Source: Ctena decussata (taxonomy: Eukaryota; Mollusca; Bivalvia; Lucinida; Lucinidae). From it: a stretch of DNA of 64,000 nucleotides. The notes under the pieces are model-generated. The model saw only the letters and a list, made by a program, of their open reading frames with translations, searched no databases and was not told the origin of the DNA. Positions 57,966 to 64,000 of this stretch are shown here, piece after piece (positions within the stretch are counted from its first letter, which is position 1; every line of letters begins with the position of its first letter). The DNA is taken from positions 54,739,454 through 54,803,453 of the forward strand of contig OZ022502.1 of NCBI GenBank assembly GCA_963989385.1, in the 5' to 3' direction. Both the position numbers and the translations under genes were made by a program.

Positions 57966-58189
57966 GCTACTAAGTTGATGCGAGCCTTTGATTTTTGCTA
58001 GTTTCAAAGTGAATGGGTACACACTTTCTGGGGCAGCAACTCTTACGCTTCAGGAGATGACTTACATATAAGCGTTACGCTTACTGTCAGATCCCGTATT
58101 GCTTCACTCTATCATACTCATATGTATGTATAAAATCTTTGAATAAAATATTGTTTAAACCAACTCCTACCTTTTATCTCCCTCCTCAT

Positions 58190-58275
58190 TTGGGTTTTAC
58201 TCTTAAAGGAAAGAATTCTTTCTTGTTAGAGTAGACCCCTTCATAGCCCAGGAAAGCAGACAGGAAGTCGCAAAA
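58190..58275 (+). repeat. palindromic GGAAAGAATTCTTTC repeat, copy
   Basis: TTTTACTCTTAAAGGAAAGA, then ATTCTTTCTTGTTAGAGTAG, then ACCCC. It is the shortest form of the dispersed palindrome, lacking the GCTCCTCTAGGAGC centre. Confidence 0.7.
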
Positions 58276-58539
58276 GTTGTTTCCCTTTTTTAAAAAAATG
58301 GGGGATAATCATACACATAATTATGTCCATACACCTTAAGGTCACTCTTATTTACTATAGCCCCAGGAAATGAAGGAAAAGGAGCCTGAGGTCCGGCTCA
58401 GACCCGGGGACAGGGGGAACTGGCGTAGGAAACACATGGTTTCCAGAAGTGCTCACATTGAAATGGACGTGCTTGATGCCCGGTTTACAAGTAAGTGAAA
58501 ATAATAAATGTAACCAAACCCAAATGTATTATAACAGAT

Positions 58540-58732
58540 GGATGGATTACTTGCAATTTCACGTCCTTTTCAACAGCAAATTGCAGTCATATCCAGACGA
58601 TGGGAGGATATTAATGGAATACTCTGCAATACAACCCCGTTTACGATTGAAAAGATTTCGGCCTCATGTGGGAATCCGGACCGCTAGCTTAGCCGGTCAG
58701 CGCTTATTCCCACAGAGCCATCAGGGCTCCAG
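58540..58732 (-). mobile_element. family A SINE, minus strand
   Basis: GATGGATGGATTACTTGCAA (tail), TTTCACGTCCTTTTCAACAG and CAGTCATATCCAGACGATGG (core), and GGAATCCGGACCGCTAGCTT to CATCAGGGCTCC (head) are collinear with 6390-6605. Confidence 0.8.
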
Positions 58733-58901
58733 ACATCAGAAAGCTCGCGAGCGCATGATTCCATCCATCGTGCAACCTTATCCTCTGTGGCTCAAGAAAG
58801 ACGACAGCCACATCATCAGGAAGGAGATTTTGATGCAGCGAGAATCTGCAACACGCCAGAGTCATCCAAATGAATGGAAACCAAACTCAGCCGAAATTCA
58901 G
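58733..58901 (+). CDS. possible exon adjoining a SINE (weak)
   Basis: After a CTCCAG that forms the edge of the SINE, a frame of about 56 codons runs to CAG/GTCATA. It is strongly charged (PLWLKKDDSHIIRKEIL, SATRQSHPNEWKPN). Its phase (0 at the end) does not fit the following exon at 59236, which needs one leading base. Either another donor is used or this is not part of that gene. No domain is recognised. Confidence 0.2.
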
Positions 58902-59235
58902 GTCATAATAATAAATCAGTCGTGTTTTCCCACTGACTTTTTTTGACAATTTAACAAGGTATTTTACTGATCACAATACTGACATTCGGAAAGCACCGAA
59001 ACACTGATTATCGGTTGATGATACCCTCAAGGACGAATTGTCCACAACAATCAGAAAAGATTTTTTTTTTTTTTTTTGGTAAAAGAAACGAAAGGAAAAA
59101 TACTGATCGAATTGTCGAATTATTCGATTAAAGTGTAAAGAAAGGGTCACTATACCAAAGACATAAGTGGTTAAAATATTTTGGGGTGAAGGCCTCAATT
59201 ACTGTCTGTTGTTTTTTTTACCATTTCTCCTGCAG

Positions 59236-59339
59236 GTTCGGACATCAAACGTTTAGACAGCTGTGTTGATGTGTTTTCTGAGGCCGGGGATGCCAGCGGT
59301 TTTGGTGACTATGGTAGTGAAGACTCTTTCATAGTCGAG
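59236..59339 (+). CDS. ankyrin-repeat gene, upstream exon
   Basis: A good acceptor (TTTCTCCTGCAG) ends at 59235, and a donor GTACAG starts at 59340. After two bases of a split codon the frame reads SDIKRLDSCVDVF, then an acidic, glycine-rich stretch (GDASGFGDYGSEDSF). It ends in phase 0 and joins in frame to 60580. It is a linker without a recognised fold. The other two frames contain stop codons, which supports this reading. Confidence 0.6.
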
Positions 59340-59616
59340 GTACAGTTGAAAAAAACGACACGGTTATACCCGCTTTATGGATATAACGGACAATGGATTT
59401 ACATAAACTGTATATATCGTAAAATTTACATTATTCGTGCATTTATTGAAACGCCCAATGGTTAACCAGTAGATCGTATAATGTGGTTTATATTTCAATA
59501 ACTACATCGGTTCACGCGACGTAGGCGACTTATAAATGAAGTTTACATGAACTCCTTCGGTTTCACTTACTTTGCACGCGACCCAATGTATAAATATCAG
59601 AAAAATGAAATTCATT

Positions 59617-59820
59617 CCTCAATTAATCCTAATAAACGCCCCTGCTGTGAGACCCCCCCCCCTACCCAGCCTCTTTTCCGAAAATGCATGTAGGGTTATA
59701 ACTTCAATGAATTGTTCGCTTCTCTGGATGGGCATAACTCTTTGAAATGGGATCAGTTCTCGAAGGAAAAAATTTGCTCCTCTAGGAGCAAATTCTTTCC
59801 TTTCAGAGTTGATCCCTACC
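59617..59820 (-). repeat. TAGGAGCAAATTCTTTCC palindromic repeat, copy 3 (inverted)
   Basis: ATTAATCCTAATAAACGCCC (59621) is the reverse complement of the GGGCGTTTATTAGGATTAAT block at 26860. Beyond a C run the dyad at 59750-59815 reads GGAAAAAATTTGCTCCTCTA, then GGAGCAAATTCTTTCC. It is nearly perfect. Confidence 0.75.
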
Positions 59821-60302
59821 AAGAAGCGATGCAAAAAACTAGTAGAGTTGTTACCTCAGAAAGTACACCCATTCGCATAAATACTGTTTATTAGCGGTGT
59901 TTTGGTAGTGGCTTATGTACTACACTTAACATGGAATGGATAGGGTTTCTTTAATCCCAGAACTAGTTTCTGATACGATAATCAAACGCGTTGTAGCTCT
60001 CCCGTCGAATGTGTAATGATGGTTCGCATTGCAAAACATTGTAGAATATACAGAAATTATTAGAATAAAGTAACACAATATTCTATTGAAGAGAAACATG
60101 ATTTATTCAGGAAAAAGATGCAACCCACCCCTTTTTCTAAATTAAACAAACCATCCACTGCAGGGGCAAACGTTCGTGGATGAATGTGAACAGAACGGAA
60201 AATGTTATATTTATATAAAGTTATCTTACAGCCATAATCTCTTTCATAAAATATGGTTAGTGGGTAAAATTATCAATGATGGTGGCAAAACCCAAACAAG
60301 GA

Positions 60303-60398
60303 AATCTCAGGCTCTTTTCCAGATCATTTACGCCTCATGCTTGGCAAGCCTTGCATGAGACAGATTAATCAGAAACCTAGCCTGAGATTTTCTTGTCT
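60303..60398. repeat. ~95-bp inverted repeat (AATCTCAGGCT...AGCCTGAGATT)
   Basis: The outer arms AATCTCAGGCT and AGCCTGAGATT enclose an inner hairpin CTCATGCTTGGCAAGCCTTGCATGAG, given here as its arms CTCATGC and GCATGAG. It may be a very small MITE, and it lies in the intron between the first two ankyrin-gene exons. Confidence 0.7.
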
Positions 60399-60579
60399 CA
60401 GGCGCAACCACTTGATAGACTCTATGGGTCCCTATTAGTCATTTTTTTTTTTCTTTTGAAAAGTGTCGAATGAAATAAAGACACATTAAATAACATTTGA
60501 ATTACCTCCCCTGGAATTAAAAAATGGACGGGAAAAATCCAAGGGAGGTAATCCACTGCAAGGCCGTTGTTTTTCCTAG

Positions 60580-60720
60580 GTAGTCAAGAAGACACAGCAA
60601 CTGGCTATTGGACGACAGGAGGCAGAAACGGAAGTGTTTCTTGACAAAATAGTGGAAAAACTGGGCGGCCAGGAACAAGCTCTCCTTTATGTAACATCTG
60701 AAATTAGTTCAGAACCACGG
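60580..60720 (+). CDS. ankyrin-repeat gene, middle exon
   Basis: The acceptor TTTTTCCTAG ends at 60579 and the donor GTAAGG starts at 60721. The 47 codons are in phase 0 at both ends. The sequence is helical-looking and charged (RQEAETEVFLDKIVEKLG, QALLYVTSEISSEPR). It likely leads into the ankyrin repeats of the next exon. The donor is strong, and the frame is open throughout. Confidence 0.65.
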
Positions 60721-61182
60721 GTAAGGATACCTGAACAACTTGGAAGTAACAGCTTATAGAAAACTTCATTCTAACGTCAAAGCAACGTCAAGACGATAAA
60801 ATGACGTTCTTTTGACATTTTTTTTCTTTTTTGTCCCTACTGGGGCATAAGAAATTGCGTCCCCCACCCTTGTTTTCTCACCCGGGACCAGCAATGCATT
60901 AGTTGTATAGAAGGTCACATATCGGTGTTGTCAGGTGTCGTTCGCTTTTTAACATAAGTATGTTAGGAAGACGCCAAAATAATGTCAGTCTACGCCACGT
61001 CTGGCGCTTACGAAAGCACCGAAGCGGGTTGCTAATAGCGTAGGTGTCTTTCAAACTTAAATAGAAACCTCTTTTAAAATTAAAAAAAACGCTAATGAGT
61101 TCTACTTTGAAAATTAAACGGTATGCAAGAAAATGTATCTGTCGTGAATGAAAGTTGCGGATAGAAAAATCCGCTACTCAGG

Positions 61183-61227
61183 ACCACTGTTCGGCATCTC
61201 TCGGCAAGTTTCGTGATGCCGAACAGT
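61183..61227. repeat. hairpin CACTGTTCGGCATC / GATGCCGAACAGTG
   Basis: A perfect 14-bp stem with a 16-base loop lies in an intron of the ankyrin gene. No target duplication is obvious. Confidence 0.8.
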
Positions 61228-61683
61228 GACCCTCATGATTTGCAGAGATAGTTATATAACAAGATACCTAGTGCAGTCATTTGAACCCTATACCAGAAAG
61301 CTCATTTGGACTGTCTAATCAATTTGCGAATACTGCCTGAACATATTTTTAAACAAAGAAAAATACTTATAAAACTTTGTTCTGTAAGTTTTGCGGTGCA
61401 TTTTTTAACTACACTAATCAGAACAAGACTTTCTATAGTACGCTAGGCCTCCGCAGACCTATCTGTATTTGTTTTAGCATTCTGATCACCTCGCTAGGGG
61501 AAGAGAGAGCTGATTTTTCTGATTCTTGTGCATTTGTTTGTTTTGTGCGTGTGTGTTTGTCTTTTTTTTCTCTTCTTCTTGGTGTCCTGGGTTGGCTGCG
61601 GCTTGTAATTGTGGCATACCCTGGACCTTTCTATTAACTTTTTTCTTGTACTCTCATGTGTGTTTGGCCTTTGCATGCTGCTG

Positions 61684-62005
61684 CACTGTAAAAAATAACT
61701 GTAGATTTTACGGTAGAATAACTGGAAACCAGCTGCCAGTCCTTTTCCCGTTAGTTTTACGGGCGTTTGCCTGTAAGACATTGTTGAAAATCACGAAATG
61801 GAAGTTTCATGTTGACTGGCCGCACCCGAAAATAACTTTGTATTGTTGAAGGGTTATCTGGCCAAAACGACACCTACTCTATTCTGTCCCACTCTGCTTG
61901 ATGATTCCTGCAGTTTTTACGGGCGCCCGTAAAAATAACGGTAAAATGACTGGCAGCTGGTTGCCAGTTATTTTACCGTAAAATCTACGGATTTTTTTTA
62001 CAGTG
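61684..62005. mobile_element. CACTGTAAAAAA foldback MITE
   Basis: The left arm CACTGTAAAAAATAACTGTA, then GATTTTACGGTAGAATAACT and ACCAGCTGCCAGT, is repeated inverted at the right (ACTGGCAGCTGGTTGCCAGT to TTTTTACAGTG). TTTTACGGGCG also pairs nearer the centre. It lies in an intron. Very similar CACTGTAAAAAA...TTTTACGGTAAA...CTGGCAGCTG repeats are familiar from fish genomes (from memory, not checked). Confidence 0.8.
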
Positions 62006-62234
62006 TGGGCTAATCTACGTAAAAAGGTTAATGCCAGATTGTCACACATGGGACTAAGACCACCAGACGCCTTTTGATACCATACAAAGCTTATCTTCCA
62101 TTTTTTAATCGTTCCATGCGGGAAGAATGGAGGTTAAGGGCTTACCAGTCGTGATGAAGTTTGAATTTGTTTCTGGATAAACCTATCTAAGTATTCATTT
62201 ATACCATGGTAAAACTTTTCCTCGCTATTTACAG

Positions 62235-62479
62235 GTACAACTGCTTGTTAACACTCTTCTACAGCGTGGAGCCAATCCGTCAGCAAGTGACAGGAAGCTG
62301 CGCACTCCCTTACATTTTGCCGTCAAGAAGAACTTCCGGGGTGTGGCTTCAAAATTACTCGAGAATGACGCACTTCCGCACGCCAGAGACAAAGAAGGTG
62401 TTCTTCCCCTGAAAATCGCTATGGACAACGCGAATGACGAAATTGCTGCACTGTTGCTGACGTATATGTCCAACTGGGT
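62235..62479 (+). CDS. ankyrin-repeat gene, exon with two to three ankyrin repeats
   Basis: The acceptor TATTTACAG ends at 62234 and a perfect donor GTAAGT starts at 62480. The 81 codons plus two bases are in phase with the 60580 exon. Ankyrin hallmarks are LLQRGANPSASD (end of one repeat), RTPLHFAVKKNFRGVASKLL with HARDKE (a full repeat), and GVLPLKIAM...EIAALLLTYM (next repeat). Ankyrin repeats form stacked helix pairs for protein binding. The gene presumably continues beyond 64000. The family is not identified: an ankyrin-bearing TRP-like channel or a cytosolic scaffold are both possible, and nothing here decides between them. Confidence 0.85.
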
Positions 62480-62496
62480 GTAAGTTTGTTGTTTAT

Positions 62497-62829
62497 CACA
62501 GGGTATAATCGATTCGGCCAATTTTCGCTTCCTGCAGAGACTGTACATCATATTTGGCTTCCGCCGAGACTGTCCGCGAACTCTTGCTTCCTGCAGAGAT
62601 TACTGTCCTCGAGAAATGGCTTCCTTCCGAGACTGTCCGCGTGATTCTGCTTCCTGCCGAGGCTCTCGGCAGGAAGCAGAATCACACGGACAGTCTCTGC
62701 AGGAAGCCATTTATCATGTACAGAAATCTCGGCAGGAAGCAAGATCTCGTGGACAGTCTCGGCGGAAGCCAAATATGATATACAGTCTCTGTAGGAAGCG
62801 AAATTTAGCGGAATCGATTATACCCTGTG
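62497..62829. mobile_element. 333-bp near-perfect palindrome, CAC...GTG ends, TTTAT target duplication
   Basis: CACAGGGTATAATCGATTC at the left pairs with GAATCGATTATACCCTGTG at the right. TTTAT flanks both ends (62492-62496, 62830-62834). Each ~165-bp arm is itself a series of GCTTCCTGCNGAGACTGTCC-like units about 35-45 bp apart, meeting at CCGAGGCTCTCGG near 62664. Both strands have an open frame giving almost the same 74-residue product (62554-62778 plus, 62548-62772 minus) because of the symmetry. It begins 17 bases after the ankyrin exon donor. Confidence 0.85.
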
Positions 62830-62848
62830 TTTATTGGATTAACATAAT

Positions 62849-63068
62849 TGAGCCACGAGAAAACCAACGACGTGGTATGTGCGTCCAGCGAAGACCCAGA
62901 TGAGCCTGGACATCAGAGTCTTCTCTGTCTGCATGGAGCTAGCTTAGGTCCTTAGCTACCCTTAAGCGCACAGCGAAGACTCTGATCAGACTGGGCGGAT
63001 GCCCAGGCTGATCTGAGTCTTTGAGTGGCACATATGCCACTTTGTTGGTTTTGTCGTGTCGCGGCTCA
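62849..63068. mobile_element. GAGCCGCGACACGAG foldback MITE, copy 3
   Basis: TGAGCCACGAGAAAACCAAC at the left (with a small deletion) pairs with TTTTGTCGTGTCGCGGCTCA at the right. AATT flanks both sides. It follows the palindrome at 62497 by only 19 bases. Confidence 0.85.
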
Positions 63069-63282
63069 ATTGTGTTCCACCCTTTTCAATATCTGTTGCA
63101 TAGGGAATTAATGATAAACTCTTTCAGAATCACCAAATTCTATTTCATTGCATGGTTACTGACCAGGTACCAGTTAGTGTAGAAAATGGTATGTGATGAT
63201 TCTCATAGGCTGCATTGTTGTTTACTTTATTCTGTTTTATTTTTATTTGTTTTTGTTTTTTTTGTTTTTTAGTTATTTATTT

Positions 63283-64000
63283 TTATGCCCCCAACTTCGG
63301 GGAGTTGAGGGGGCATATTGGTTTGGGCCTGTACGTCCGTCCGTCTGTCCGTCCGTAACGTTTTTTGACAGTTAGGTAAGTCAAGAACCGCTTATGCTAG
63401 GATCTTGAAATTATGTGGCATGTACATGAAAACTAAGCGGACCCGTATTTTTCTTTTTGCTCCGCCGGTCTTGCTGTTCAGGAGCCCCTTTTTCGACTTC
63501 GTCATTTTATATAGGAAAAACCTTGTGACCAAAATATCTGCAGAACCGCTTAAGCCAGGATCCTGATATTTGGCATACAGTTACAGACTAAAATTGAATG
63601 AACTGATTAAATTTTGAGCGTATGTCATAAAATTTTGGTTGAGGTATTCCCCTTTTTCGGACATAGGCATTTTATGTAGGAAAAAACCTTGCGACCAAAA
63701 TATCTACAGAACCGCATAAGCTAGCATGTTTATAGTAAGCATACAGTTATAGACCAAGGTGTAGATTACAGACCAAGGTGTAGATGAACAGATTAACTTT
63801 GAGTATATTTCGTAAATTTTTGGTTGCGTTATTCCCCTTTTTCGGACATAGACATTTTATATAGGAAAAACCTTGTGACCAAAATATCTACAGGACCGCT
63901 TAAGCTAGGGTCCTGATATTTGGCAACCACTTATAGACTAAGATTTAATGAACTGATTAACTTTTGAGCATATTTCGTAATTTTTTTGTTGAGTTATTCC
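63283..64000 (+). mobile_element. TTATGCCCCCAACTTCGG-headed repeat element, runs off the window
   Basis: The head hairpin TATGCCCCCAACTTCGGGG / AGTTGAGGGGGCATA (63284-63319) is followed by GTCCGTCCGTCTGTCCGTCC. At least three ~170-bp units follow, with TAGGAAAAACCTTGTGACCA, AATATCTGCAGAACCGCTTA and TTGAGYGTATKTCRTAAA, the last cut off at 64000. Confidence 0.8.

Noticed and set aside
62548..62778. Two overlapping 74-codon genes on opposite strands
   Set aside because: The matching products follow from the palindrome. No start context, promoter or family was recognised.

Overview
The window is animal nuclear DNA dominated by transposable elements, with two short stretches of recognisable host coding exons. 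It looks like a bivalve mollusc, probably a heterodont (venerid-type) clam. The reasons are low GC, long introns, tRNA-derived SINEs with an ATATGACTGAAATACTGTTG-type core, and several non-coding repeats known from clam and oyster genomes. Those repeats have a hairpin head, a (GTCC)n microsatellite and ~150-bp tandem units with AAGGTCA motifs. No bacterial genes, rRNA genes, functional tRNA genes or CRISPR arrays were seen.

Layout. 1-4077: tandem arrays, a TTATAACAAGTT minisatellite split by an inserted element, and a purine/pyrimidine mirror tract. 4078-10314: one element with CAGGG/CCCTG ends and an exact TATGT target duplication, carrying a SINE and a smaller TIR element. 10720-11216: the last exon of a TIR-domain (innate-immune signalling) gene. 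11748-14520: a foldback element with AACGAAAC repeats, then a truncated LINE. 15636-19796: a 4.2-kb TIR element with an AATAA target duplication. 19797-28850: SINEs, MITEs, microsatellites and copy 1 of a 1.1-kb repeat.

28850-40675 is a three-layer nest. A ~0.85-kb TTAA-flanked foldback element received a CR1/Jockey-type LINE on the minus strand. That LINE was later split inside its reverse transcriptase by a 6,357-bp element with ~795-bp inverted repeats and a TTAA duplication. Removing the inner element and one TTAA rejoins the LINE reading frame exactly. 42221-46612 is a foldback element built from self-complementary modules; a near-identical second copy of the 1.1-kb repeat sits inside it. 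46935-57700 holds further arrays, SINEs and MITEs.

59236-62479 holds three consecutive phase-compatible exons of an ankyrin-repeat gene on the plus strand, which probably continues past the window. Its intron downstream of 62479 contains a 333-bp near-perfect palindrome flanked by TTTAT.

The best candidates for something new are the set of elements with 5-bp target duplications (three with CAC...GTG ends, the signature of the Transib/RAG transposase superfamily, although hAT5-type elements are an alternative), the long-TIR TTAA element, and the modular foldback element. No transposase is visible for any of them, so their family assignment is inference.
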